A stretch of DNA of 64,000 nucleotides, taken from NCBI RefSeq assembly GCF_009746625.1, contig NZ_VWXL01000100.1, positions 124,001 through 188,000 on the forward strand, read 5' to 3'. Position numbers and translations under genes: made by a program. Source of the DNA: Caproicibacter fermentans. GTDB lineage: Bacteria; Bacillota; Clostridia; Oscillospirales; Acutalibacteraceae. A model generated the notes under the pieces. It ran no database searches and was not told the origin of the DNA. It saw only the letters and a program-made list of their open reading frames with translations. Every line of letters starts with the position of its first letter. Within the stretch, counting starts at the first letter, position 1. Positions 16,460-24,911 of this stretch are shown in pieces.

Positions 16460-16915
16460 ATGGTTGTTTTAAAGAAAAAATTTAAGCCGGTCGTCTTTAT
16501 ATTCCTCATAGGGGTTTTATTATCATTTTTTACGGTATCTGCTTTCGCCGATAGTCTAGTGTCCAGTGACGAAACTTATTTTTCAACCTATGGCCATGAT
16601 TATGAAGGGAGGTCCTTTCTGTCAATGCACACCTCAGACCATACTGCATCTGCAGGAGCAGAAACAGGCAACCAATTAAATGAGCGAGTTCCAACCGGTT
16701 ATCTCGCCGTTGTGGCCAGACTATTTAACAATGATGATGATCTTATATATTCAACGGGCTTTCAATATAGCGATGGCCCGGCTATAGCGCTTCAAGTTAG
16801 CACTAATTCTTCTACAACCAGAACAACTTATTACAGTCAAGCAATTTCCGGCGCTTTTAACGGCGATGGTTATGACTATTATTTGGTTAATCGCACCCCT
16901 TCCCTTACAAACTAA
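16460..16915 (+). CDS. Small secreted protein of unknown function
   Basis: 151 residues with a clear signal peptide (KKKFKPVVFIFLIGVLLSFF ... AFADS), an AGGAGG site 9 nt before the ATG, and a mature part rich in Ser, Thr, Tyr and Asp (YFSTYGHDYEGRSF, IALQVSTNSSTTRTTYYS). No catalytic or binding motif is recognised. Base composition is markedly more AT-rich than the flanking core genes, consistent with acquisition alongside the IS110 relic. It is followed after 16 bp by another exported protein gene. Confidence 0.65.
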   Translation: MVVLKKKFKPVVFIFLIGVLLSFFTVSAFADSLVSSDETYFSTYGHDYEGRSFLSMHTSDHTASAGAETGNQLNERVPTGYLAVVARLFNNDDDLIYSTGFQYSDGPAIALQVSTNSSTTRTTYYSQAISGAFNGDGYDYYLVNRTPSLTN

Positions 16916-16931
16916 CAAAGGAGATTTTATC

Positions 16932-17348
16932 GTGAGAAAAAAAATATCCGCAAGAAAACCCATTCATTTGATCGCCTCTCTGGGAGCGGGACTTCTTCTC
17001 GGTGCATTTTTAGCGGTTTTTTCATTGATTCATGTTGACGCAAGAACATCCGCAGCCTCCGTCTACCAGAAAAATGCGGCAGGGCAAACCTACGGGTCCG
17101 AAAAGCTGGCAACTTCTTTTGAAACGGAACCGGATTTGATCGCCGCAGTCGGAACCAACGGGGCAAAAGGCTATGTGAAAGCAACGGATTTATACGGGGA
17201 ACTCCCCAAAACACCGGAAGAGGCCGTATCAAAGCAAAAGCTGCGTAAAAGCAAGGCGGCCCGGCGGATTCCGCTCTATGAGAAAGACGGTACAACTGTT
17301 ATCGGTGAATTTGAACTTTCTTCCGGAAACGCGACTCTCATTCAATAA
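16932..17348 (+). CDS. Membrane-anchored or secreted protein of unknown function
   Basis: 138 residues from a GTG at 16932 preceded by AAAGGAG. A basic start (RKKISARKP) is followed by a hydrophobic segment (about residues 11-33), then an extracytoplasmic domain with YGSEKLATSFETEPDLIAAV, GYVKATDLYGELPKTPEEAV and a C-terminal RRIPLYEKDGTTVIGEF. It reads like small clostridial/bacillar envelope proteins sharing the YVKxxDLYG pattern, but no function is known to me. Same strand and close to the preceding secreted protein, so likely one operon. Confidence 0.7.
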   Translation: MRKKISARKPIHLIASLGAGLLLGAFLAVFSLIHVDARTSAASVYQKNAAGQTYGSEKLATSFETEPDLIAAVGTNGAKGYVKATDLYGELPKTPEEAVSKQKLRKSKAARRIPLYEKDGTTVIGEFELSSGNATLIQ

Positions 17349-17352
17349 AACA

Positions 17353-17380
17353 GCCTCCGGCGCGGTTTCACGCCGGAGGC
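17353..17380. terminator. Bidirectional terminator hairpin
   Basis: GCCTCCGGCG ... CGCCGGAGGC, a perfect 10-bp stem with an 8-nt loop, between the convergent genes ending at 17348 (plus) and 17393 (minus). Confidence 0.75.
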
Positions 17381-17392
17381 TCTCTCTGTTCT

Positions 17393-18673
17393 TCAGACGG
17401 TCGATGTGTAAAGCAGCATCGGCAGATTCGTCGCATAGATGGTGTCGAACTGGGAAATCGGGAGCGGGTTGGTCCCCGTGCCGACTTCCACCGTGTAGCC
17501 GGGTCTGCGGTACTCCTGGGTAAACCAGTCCTTGTAGCCGGAGTAGGAAGTGACTCCGGCGGCCTCCTCAAGCCCGTAGCCCGTGATTTCCGCCATCTGT
17601 TCGCCGATGACTTTCGCTTCCTGCGGAGCCATGTTCATAAAGTTCCAGTAAATGACGCGCCCCTGCGAATGGTAGGCGATGACCAGCCGGAAGTTATGGT
17701 TCTGCGTAAACCGGACGACCGCGCGGGACTCCGGCTCCGAAAGGGGATACGGCCCGGGGTAACGGGTCGGTCCGGGGCCGGTGATTCCAAGAGCCTCGGC
17801 CGCTTCTTTTCCAAGCTGCCAGGCGGCGTCATAGTTATGGTTCAGGTCGACCCCGTGAATATTTGCTTCCCAGTCCTTTGAAAAATCCGTGCTGCCGCTG
17901 TTCCAGCGGACCAGGTCGCCGGAATAGGGGTTTCCCCGCTGAAGCCCGTCGATCACCAGATTCACACCGTCCGGGTTGACCATCGGCATCAGATAAATGC
18001 TGCTACGCTGCCACATCGAATTGATATCGTAGCCCTCAAGCTCCCCGCCGTAGGCATACGCCCGCAGAACGTCCTCCGCGAATTTCATTAAAACAGGCGT
18101 GGTGATCCATTCCAGCGCGTGGTGCGCCGCATTGTAGAATACCTGATTCGACCCTCTGCCGAGGCGCAGCGTGTAAAGGGTTTTGCCGAGCACGCTGTTC
18201 CCGGAATTGGTCACTTCCAGAAACGGATAGCGCGCTTTCAGCCCCTGTATGCTGTGCGTCAGGACCTCGTAGGTAAAAGCGGTGTCGGTCGGCACCACGT
18301 CGAAATCATACGGCACCACGATCCGGCGGCCCACCGGGAGGCTTTCCGGAATCAACTCCGGATTCGCCGTGGACAGTGCCTGTACGGAGGTGCCGTATTT
18401 TTGCGCAATTCCATAAAAGGTATCGCCTCGCCGCACCGTATACAGGTCGTAACCCAGCAGAAAGCGTTCGAGGACGCGCCCGGTCGCGGGCCCGATCACC
18501 CCGTCCGGCACAAGTCCGAATTGCCGCTGAAAGCGTTCCACCGCTTCCCGTGTTGCCGGACCGAAAGACCCGTCAACCTCCCCTGAAAAATAGCCGGACC
18601 GTTTCAGCACCGACTGTATTTCCATCACGTCGCTGCCGGACATTCCCTCCTGAAGGGTCCTCAATCTCATCAC
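17393..18673 (-). CDS. M14-family peptidoglycan carboxypeptidase with PG-binding and LysM domains
   Basis: 426 residues in three parts: an N-terminal peptidoglycan-binding_1 domain (about 5-70; SGYFSGEVDGSFGPATREAV), a LysM domain (about 77-120; YTVRRGDTFYGIAQKYG), and a zinc carboxypeptidase M14 domain. Zinc ligands are visible in HHALEW (HxxE) and the later His in YHSQGR; the catalytic Glu is in YTVEVGTG. Related enzymes cleave gamma-D-Glu-meso-DAP bonds in peptidoglycan and act on spores or cell wall. No signal peptide is present, as in forespore or spore-coat relatives, so a sporulation/germination role is plausible. Confidence 0.88.
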   Translation of the reverse strand: MMRLRTLQEGMSGSDVMEIQSVLKRSGYFSGEVDGSFGPATREAVERFQRQFGLVPDGVIGPATGRVLERFLLGYDLYTVRRGDTFYGIAQKYGTSVQALSTANPELIPESLPVGRRIVVPYDFDVVPTDTAFTYEVLTHSIQGLKARYPFLEVTNSGNSVLGKTLYTLRLGRGSNQVFYNAAHHALEWITTPVLMKFAEDVLRAYAYGGELEGYDINSMWQRSSIYLMPMVNPDGVNLVIDGLQRGNPYSGDLVRWNSGSTDFSKDWEANIHGVDLNHNYDAAWQLGKEAAEALGITGPGPTRYPGPYPLSEPESRAVVRFTQNHNFRLVIAYHSQGRVIYWNFMNMAPQEAKVIGEQMAEITGYGLEEAAGVTSYSGYKDWFTQEYRRPGYTVEVGTGTNPLPISQFDTIYATNLPMLLYTSTV

Positions 18674-18721
18674 CCCAAAAATGATTCTTTTTCTATCATT
18701 TGTATTGGGGGAGAAAGGCGA

Positions 18722-19654
18722 TTATTCTATTTTTTCTACCGAAATCAGCGGCAGCATCTGTAAGAATCCTTTCCGCGTACACATCTGGGTTCCCTCCAGA
18801 ACCAGCGAACCGTGCGCGGCGGCGACCCCGTACCGCAGGACTTCCGGAATCGGCATTCCGCGAACGAGCGCGTAGCTCATGCCGGCAACCATGGAATCGC
18901 CCGCTCCCTGAAGTCCCCGCACGGGGACGTCCGCGCCGGCTGAAAACCAGGCGTCGTCCTCCGTAACCAGCAGGGCGCCCTCTTTCCCCAGCGATACACA
19001 GACCATTCCGACTCCGAGCTTAACGACGCGCCGCGCAACCCGGAGCGCGTCGGCACGCGATGCAATCCGCTCGCCGAACGCTTCCTCCAATTCGTCGCGG
19101 TTCGGTTTAATCAGGTACGGACTCCCCTTGATTCCCTCCAGCAAAAGCTCCCCGCCGGCGTCGATCACCGTGCGCACCCCATGCCGCTCGGCCCGCTCCG
19201 CCAGCAGACGGTAATAATTTTCGGGAACTCCGGGCGGAGTGCTGCCGTCCAGAACCAGCAGCGAAGCCTTCGGCAGATTCCGTTCCAGCGTCCGTTCGAA
19301 TCGCTCCAGAGCGTCCGGCCCGACTTCCGCGCCGGCTTCGTTCAGCTCGGTCATGACCCCCGCCCCGGCGTCAAATATTTTAATGTTGGTGCGCAGAGTG
19401 CCGCCGACTTCCGTCAGCTCGCCCGAAAGTCCCTTTTCACAAAGCGCCCGCGGCAAAAACTCCCCGCTTCCGCGGAAATTGAACCCCAGGCACCGCGTGT
19501 CTTCCCCAAGATTTTTGAGCGCGGCGCTGACGTTGATCCCCTTTCCGGCCGCGTCGCAGCGCGAAGCGGAAACGCGGTTTGTTTTGCCCGGAACAAAACC
19601 TTCCACCTGAACGGTGCGATCGATGCACGGATTCAATGTTACAGTTATGACCAT
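18722..19654 (-). CDS. PfkB-family hexose-phosphate kinase (1-phosphofructokinase type)
   Basis: 310 residues from an ATG at 19654 preceded by GGGGG; a longer in-frame extension is rejected because MVITVTLNPCIDRT is the standard family start. The substrate region NPCIDRTVQVEGF, GGKGIN equivalent (AAGKGINVSAAL) and the C-terminal ATP/anion-hole motif GAGDSMVAGMSYAL are present. Close relatives phosphorylate fructose-1-phosphate or tagatose-6-phosphate; the exact substrate cannot be decided. There is no PTS fructose gene beside it. It lies downstream of malQ but beyond a terminator. Confidence 0.85.
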   Translation of the reverse strand: MVITVTLNPCIDRTVQVEGFVPGKTNRVSASRCDAAGKGINVSAALKNLGEDTRCLGFNFRGSGEFLPRALCEKGLSGELTEVGGTLRTNIKIFDAGAGVMTELNEAGAEVGPDALERFERTLERNLPKASLLVLDGSTPPGVPENYYRLLAERAERHGVRTVIDAGGELLLEGIKGSPYLIKPNRDELEEAFGERIASRADALRVARRVVKLGVGMVCVSLGKEGALLVTEDDAWFSAGADVPVRGLQGAGDSMVAGMSYALVRGMPIPEVLRYGVAAAHGSLVLEGTQMCTRKGFLQMLPLISVEKIE

Positions 19655-19767
19655 TTTAACCCCCCGATTTTTGAGGCTGCGTTTCTGCCGTTCCCTGAAA
19701 CAGCCGGATTCCTCTATACTATTCTCAAAACCAGCCCGGTTAATCAAAGGTTTCCCGGAAAAGGACC

Positions 19768-19800
19768 CAAAAAGCGGCACCTCCGCAACGGAGGCGCCGC
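19768..19800 (-). terminator. malQ-operon terminator
   Basis: Minus strand: GCGGCGCCTCCG, TTG loop, CGGAGGTGCCGC, then CTTTTTGGG. It stands about 100 bp beyond the malQ stop and ends the ABC-malQ operon before the PfkB gene. Confidence 0.75.
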
Positions 19801-19902
19801 TCATATCGCAAATCTTTCGAAATCATTTTGACAGGCGCGGAGTTTTCCCCGAAGGGCCCGGCCCCCGCGCCCGCCGCATATGGGAAAGACATATGCCGAA
19901 AA

Positions 19903-21414
19903 TCAGGTGGACGCCGGTTCTTTCGCGCGCCCGAACAAAACGGACAGCGAACGGATTTGTTCCGCGAGCTGCGGCGTCAGGGCCTCTTTCTGAACCCGCC
20001 AGCGCCAGTTTCCGCCGACCGTGCCCGGAATATTCATGCGGGCTCCGGCGCCCAGGCACAGATAATCCTGCATTGGAATGACGCAGGTGTCCGCCACGCT
20101 TCCGAGCGCCGCGCGGATCATGCCGTAGGTAAATTCCGTTTCGCCTTTGCCGCGAACGTTCAGGTACCGCCGCGCGTACTCCACGTCCCGGGGCGGCGCG
20201 CTGTGCTGCCAGTCCGCGGTTGTCGTGTTGTCGTGCGTGCCGGTGTAAACCACGCAGTTTCGCCCGTATTGATAAGGCAGATAGTCGCTTTTTTCACGCG
20301 AGTCAAACGCAAACTGGAGAACCTTCATGCCCGGAAAACCGCTTTCCCGCAGAAGAAGCCGCACGTCGTCGGTTAAAAATCCCAGGTCTTCCGCAATAAT
20401 CCGGATGCCCGGAATTTTTTCCTTCATCACGTTGACAAACCGGATTCCCGGTCCCTTGCGCCAGCGGCCGCCGGTTGCGTCGCGGTCGCCCGCGGGCACG
20501 GCGTAATAGCTTTCAAAGCCACGGAAATGGTCGATCCGGACCACGTCGTAAACACGCGCCGCAAAGCTGAGCCGCCGCACCCACCAGGCGTATCCGTCCC
20601 GCTCCAGACGGTCCCAGTCGTAAAGAGGGTTCCCCCACAGCTGCCCCGTTGGGGCGAACGCGTCCGGCGGGCACCCGGAGACCTCCGTGGGATTCAGCGC
20701 TTCATCCACCTGGAACAGCTCCGGGTGGGTCCACAAATCGGAGGAATCCGGAGAAACGTAAATCGGAATATCGCCGATCAGTTCAATCCCGTTTTGATGC
20801 GCGTAGTTTGTGAGCGCGCCCCACTGGGTGAAAAACAGGTATTGAATCGCCTTCCATAAATGGATTTGACCGCCGAGGTGCGATTCAGCCTCTTCAATCT
20901 CGTCCCGCACCCTCAGGCGGAGCGGTTCGGGCCAGTCGTGGAACGACACCATGCCGTTTTCGGCCTTCAGCGCCATAAACAGCGCATAGTCGTCAAGCCA
21001 GTCGGCATTCCTCTTACAAAACGCCAGGAACCGCGCGTCCGTGGGATTCAGTCTGCCCGCGGCATGGCCCAGCAGCGGCACGCGGTTTTCGTAAAGCGCG
21101 CCGTAATCCACAAACTCAGGATCGTCGCCGAACCGGGCGGCTGAAATTTCCTGTTCGGTCAAAAGACCGTCCTCCGCAAGCAGGTCCAGATCGATCAGAT
21201 AAGGATTCGCCGCAAACGCGGAAAAGCTCTGATAGGGGCTGTCGCCGCAGCCGGTCGGCCCGACGGGGAGAATCTGCCAGTAATGCTGGCCCGCGTCTTT
21301 CAGAAAATCGATAAATTGATAAGCTTCCTTTCCCAGACTTCCGATCCCGTGGCGGGAGGGCAGACTGCTCACAGGCAGCAAAATTCCACTGGTACGAATA
21401 AAAGAACCCTCCAA
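19903..21414 (-). CDS. malQ: 4-alpha-glucanotransferase (amylomaltase)
   Basis: 503 residues, GH77. It starts with the family pattern SGILLPVSSLPSRHGIGSLG, and shows GDIPIYVSPDSSDLWTHPELF, the nucleophile Asp region VVRIDHFRGFESYYAVPAGD, the acid/base region RIIAEDLGFLT, and HDNTTTADW. It transfers glucan segments between maltodextrins to make longer chains for the phosphorylase. Last gene of the sugar ABC operon, complementing glgP, which lies just upstream of that operon. Confidence 0.95.
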   Translation of the reverse strand: MEGSFIRTSGILLPVSSLPSRHGIGSLGKEAYQFIDFLKDAGQHYWQILPVGPTGCGDSPYQSFSAFAANPYLIDLDLLAEDGLLTEQEISAARFGDDPEFVDYGALYENRVPLLGHAAGRLNPTDARFLAFCKRNADWLDDYALFMALKAENGMVSFHDWPEPLRLRVRDEIEEAESHLGGQIHLWKAIQYLFFTQWGALTNYAHQNGIELIGDIPIYVSPDSSDLWTHPELFQVDEALNPTEVSGCPPDAFAPTGQLWGNPLYDWDRLERDGYAWWVRRLSFAARVYDVVRIDHFRGFESYYAVPAGDRDATGGRWRKGPGIRFVNVMKEKIPGIRIIAEDLGFLTDDVRLLLRESGFPGMKVLQFAFDSREKSDYLPYQYGRNCVVYTGTHDNTTTADWQHSAPPRDVEYARRYLNVRGKGETEFTYGMIRAALGSVADTCVIPMQDYLCLGAGARMNIPGTVGGNWRWRVQKEALTPQLAEQIRSLSVLFGRAKEPAST

Positions 21415-21440
21415 TATTGTTCAATTAGCGGATGTGGGGT

Positions 21441-22277
21441 TCAGCCTTTGACGGCGCCCGCAACGACACCCCGTATAATATATTTCTGGCAGGAAAGGTA
21501 AAACACAATCACCGGTATCATGGAAAGAACCAGCACCGCCATCATCGCCCCCATATCCTTGGAGCCGTAGCCTCCGCGGAGATACTGGACCGCGATCGGA
21601 ATGGTGCGGTACTTCTGCCCGATCACCAGATAAGGAAGAAGATAATCGTTCCAGGTCCACATGGCGATCAGAATCGCGACCGTTATGACCACGGGCTGCA
21701 GAATGGGGAACACCACGCGGAAAAACACCTGAATCGGATTGCAGCCGTCGATCATGGCCGCCTCCTCAATATCGATGGGCACGGACTTGATAAAGCCGCT
21801 GAACATAAACACGGAAAGCCCCGCGCCGAATCCGACGTACAGCACGACCACGCCGGTCGGCGTGTCAAGATGAAGCATATCCGCCATTTTCGACATGGTG
21901 AACATGACCATCTGAAACGGTACGATCATGGAAAAGATCAGCAGGTAATAAAGCGCGCTGGAATAGGTCGACTTGATGCGGGTGATATACCACGCGGCCA
22001 TGGAATTGAAAAGGCAGATCAACAGAACGGCGAACACCGTAATATACAGGGAATAGCCGAACGCGTTGAAAAAAGCGGTTTTGTCGACGCCGTTGAAATA
22101 ATTGTCCAGCCCGACAAACATGCTGCCGGTCGGCGGAAGAAACGCGGTTTCCGAAATGTAGAACCTTCCCTTGAAGGAATTCATCAGAACGACCAGCACC
22201 GGGGCCAGAAACAGAGCCGCCAGGATGAAAAGCGCCAGAAAAACGACGCGGTTTGAAGCAGTATTTCTGCGTTCCAT
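21441..22277 (-). CDS. Carbohydrate ABC transporter permease (MalG type)
   Basis: 278 residues, six predicted membrane helices, with the EAA loop EEAAMIDGCNPIQVFFRVVFPILQP that contacts the ATPase. C-terminal VAGAVKG is typical of MalG-like permeases. Its start touches the stop of the partner permease at 22277. No ATPase gene is encoded here, so a shared MsiK/MalK-type ATPase elsewhere is expected. Confidence 0.93.
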   Translation of the reverse strand: MERRNTASNRVVFLALFILAALFLAPVLVVLMNSFKGRFYISETAFLPPTGSMFVGLDNYFNGVDKTAFFNAFGYSLYITVFAVLLICLFNSMAAWYITRIKSTYSSALYYLLIFSMIVPFQMVMFTMSKMADMLHLDTPTGVVVLYVGFGAGLSVFMFSGFIKSVPIDIEEAAMIDGCNPIQVFFRVVFPILQPVVITVAILIAMWTWNDYLLPYLVIGQKYRTIPIAVQYLRGGYGSKDMGAMMAVLVLSMIPVIVFYLSCQKYIIRGVVAGAVKG

Positions 22278-23122
22278 CAGTTTTCCACCTCCCTGCTTCT
22301 GGTCAGTCTGAGCTGAATGAAGGCGATGACCGTGACCAGCAGGAAGAAGATAACCGCCTTGGCCTGACCGATTCCCTCGGAATGAATCGAACCGTAAAAC
22401 GTATTGTAAATGTTGAGCGCCAGCATTTCGGACTGTTTGCCCGGCGCGCCCGCAGTCAGGGCAAGGTTCTGGTCAAAGAGCTTGAACGAGTTGGTCAGCG
22501 TCAGGAACAGGCAGATCGTAATGGACGGCATCACCATCGGAACGGTGACATGGAACAGCTCCTGAATCGGGGTCGCTCCGTCCACGGCCGCCGCGTCCCG
22601 CAGCTCCGTCGGGACATTCTGAATCCCGGCGATGTAGATGATCATCATGTACCCGATCATCTGCCAGTTCATCAGCACGACCAGTCCCCAGAAGCCGTAT
22701 TTCGGGTCGGTGGTCAGCGTTACGCCGGACTGGTATAAAATCCCGTTGATGATCAGCTGCCAGATGTACCCGAGCACGATGCCGCCGATGAGATTCGGCA
22801 TGAAAAACACCGTGCGGAACCCGTTGGTCCACCGGACGCCGCGCGTAAGCAGCAGCGCCAGAAGAAACGCGAGAAGATTAATGGAGATCACCGAGATGAC
22901 GGTGAATTTTGTGGTAAACCAGAGGGAATTCAGAAAATCCCCGCCGGAAGTAAATGCCTTTATGTAGTTTTCGATTCCAACCCATTTGGAGTCCGTCACC
23001 GCAGTAAATTCGGTGAACGACAGGTAAACGCCCATCAGAAACGGCGCGAGAAACGCAATGATAAACGCGAGCAAGGTCGGGAACGTGAAAAAAGCCACAT
23101 ATTTTTTCAGAACTTTTTGCAT
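22277..23122 (-). CDS. Carbohydrate ABC transporter permease (MalF type)
   Basis: About 281 residues from the ATG at 23122 (MQKVLKKYVAFF), which follows GGGGGA at good spacing; an upstream in-frame ATG at 23173 lacks a site. Six helices and the EAA loop (LRDAAAVDGATPIQELFHVTVPMVMP) are present. Forms the membrane channel with the next permease for a maltodextrin-like substrate delivered by the binding protein encoded upstream. Confidence 0.92.
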   Translation of the reverse strand: MQKVLKKYVAFFTFPTLLAFIIAFLAPFLMGVYLSFTEFTAVTDSKWVGIENYIKAFTSGGDFLNSLWFTTKFTVISVISINLLAFLLALLLTRGVRWTNGFRTVFFMPNLIGGIVLGYIWQLIINGILYQSGVTLTTDPKYGFWGLVVLMNWQMIGYMMIIYIAGIQNVPTELRDAAAVDGATPIQELFHVTVPMVMPSITICLFLTLTNSFKLFDQNLALTAGAPGKQSEMLALNIYNTFYGSIHSEGIGQAKAVIFFLLVTVIAFIQLRLTRSREVEN

Positions 23123-23204
23123 CTGTCTTTCCCCCGTTAAAAAATAGTGAGTGAGCTCTCCGGGGTGCTGCACTCACTATTTACAAGCATGCCTTAAGAA
23201 TTGG

Positions 23205-24611
23205 TTATGATTTTGCCTTTTCCGTCTTCCAGTCGCTCACGACCACGGATTTTACGTCGTCCCATTTTTTGCTGCCCTGCGCGTATTCCAGAAGCGCGGC
23301 GCCGACGTTGTTCTTGTAATCCTGGCTCGGGAAGCACTCAAAGGTCCAAGGAACTGTTTTAATATCCTTTTTGGCCATCCAGGTGGTTACTTCCTTTGCA
23401 AGCGGATCATCCGGGCGCTCGCTGTCGGAGAAGGAATCAAACGCAGCAATGAAGCCGAGTTTGTTCGTGACGTAATCCTTGCCTTTGTCGCTGGTGTAAA
23501 GCCAGTTGAGGAAATCCTCGGAAGCCTTCTGCTTGTCTGCCGAAACCTTGCTGTTGATGCAGAAATAATTTTCGGTGCCGATGCACAGGCCCTGATTCTC
23601 CTCGCCCTTCACGCCGGTATAGATCGGCATGAATTTGATGTCGTCCGCCTTGACCACATTGCCGGAAACGCCGCTGATCTGCGCCCAGGCCCAGTTGCCG
23701 TTCTGTACCATCGCGGCTTTGCCGAGGGCGAACTCCGCCATGGAATCGTCAACCGATTTGCTGCCGAGCAGGCCGGGTTTTGTCGCGGAGTTGTTCAGGT
23801 ACAGGTCGAATATGTTCTTGTAGTTGTCCGCGTATTTGAATGTGATCTCCTTCGCGGCCAGACCGGTTACCACGGTGTTCGCGTCCTGATCGCCGTCCTT
23901 AAACTCGTAGTACATCGGCAGGTTCAGCAGATGGGTCTGCCATCTCCAATCCTCGCCGGAAGCAAGGGAGGTCGATGCGAAGACGCCGTCAATGCCAAGG
24001 TCTTTCTTATGTTTTGTCATGTCCTCGACAACGGATTTCAGCGTTGCGAAGTTGTTGATCTGATCCGCCGAGGAAACGGACGCCGCTTTGTCGGAAAGGG
24101 CAAAGTATTTTTTCATGATTGCGTTGTTATAAATAATGCCGTAGCCCTCTACCACGTAGGGGATTCCGTAAACGCCGTCGCCGCTCGTCACCGCCAGGCT
24201 TTTGTCCATCAGGTGGCTGTAAAGCTCGGAGTCCTTCAGGTCCGCGCAGTAGTCCTTCCAGGTTTCGTAGCCGACCGGGCCGTTGATCTGAAAGATCGTC
24301 GGCGCGTCCGATTTCGCGATTTCGGATTTCAGGGTCTGTTCATAGGTGCCGCTCGCCGCGGTAACCACATTGACCTTGACTCCGGTTTCCTTTTCATAAT
24401 CCGCCGCAATATCCTTATAAACGTCCGCGATTTCCGGTTTGAAATTCAGAAAATAGATTTCCTTTGCGCCGCCGCTTGCTGTGGAATTTGTCCCCTGAGA
24501 CGAAGCCGCCTGAGAAGAGGAAGCGGTACCGTTGTTGCTGCATGCCGCCAGCGAAGCCGCCGCGGTCAGCGCCGCAACCGTCAGAGCCAGTATCCTTTTC
24601 AACTTTTTCAT
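23205..24611 (-). CDS. Extracellular carbohydrate-binding lipoprotein of the ABC importer
   Basis: 468 residues with a lipoprotein signal (AALTAAASLAACS), a Ser/Ala-rich linker, then a family 1 solute-binding domain (IADVYKDIAADYEKETGVKVNVVTAASGTYEQ, APTIFQINGPVGYETW, QNGNWAWAQISG, WPWTFE-like aromatic contacts). It captures an oligosaccharide and docks on the two permeases encoded next. Operon context with malQ and glgP points to maltodextrins or starch breakdown products. The promoter carries a TTTCGAAA palindrome shared with glgP and the LacI gene. Confidence 0.93.
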   Translation of the reverse strand: MKKLKRILALTVAALTAAASLAACSNNGTASSSQAASSQGTNSTASGGAKEIYFLNFKPEIADVYKDIAADYEKETGVKVNVVTAASGTYEQTLKSEIAKSDAPTIFQINGPVGYETWKDYCADLKDSELYSHLMDKSLAVTSGDGVYGIPYVVEGYGIIYNNAIMKKYFALSDKAASVSSADQINNFATLKSVVEDMTKHKKDLGIDGVFASTSLASGEDWRWQTHLLNLPMYYEFKDGDQDANTVVTGLAAKEITFKYADNYKNIFDLYLNNSATKPGLLGSKSVDDSMAEFALGKAAMVQNGNWAWAQISGVSGNVVKADDIKFMPIYTGVKGEENQGLCIGTENYFCINSKVSADKQKASEDFLNWLYTSDKGKDYVTNKLGFIAAFDSFSDSERPDDPLAKEVTTWMAKKDIKTVPWTFECFPSQDYKNNVGAALLEYAQGSKKWDDVKSVVVSDWKTEKAKS

Positions 24612-24730
24612 AGAAATCCTCCTTAAAAATTTATGATCGGCCGACCGGCAGTCCGACCGGCTTTCATAATTTTCTTCGCCTGAACGACCGGTGAACGCAA
24701 CTCCGAGGCGAAGCAGAAAGCTCGAATATT

Positions 24731-24789
24731 TTTCGAAATATGTTTTCGCTTTCTAAATAGAGAATACCATTTTGCACTGTAATTGTCAA
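24731..24789 (-). promoter_or_regulatory. Promoter and LacI-type operator of the sugar ABC-malQ operon
   Basis: Minus strand: -35 TTGACA (plus 24784-24789), 17-nt spacer, -10 TATTCT (plus 24761-24766). The palindrome TTTCGAAA (24731-24738) sits about 20 bp downstream of the -10, where a bound repressor would block transcription. This covers the 300-bp gap 24612-24911; the rest of that gap shows only AT-rich DNA and a CGGCCGACCGG-type repeat near the ribosome-binding site. Confidence 0.8.
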
Positions 24790-24911
24790 TAACTTTTTTG
24801 CCTATTTTAGAAACCGTTCGTATATAATGCTGTTTTTGGGCGTTCGAAAGAACTGTTTTAATTTTTATTCGGGGCTGATTTGGCCTTTTTTCGGTCAGAT
24901 TCCCGAAATAT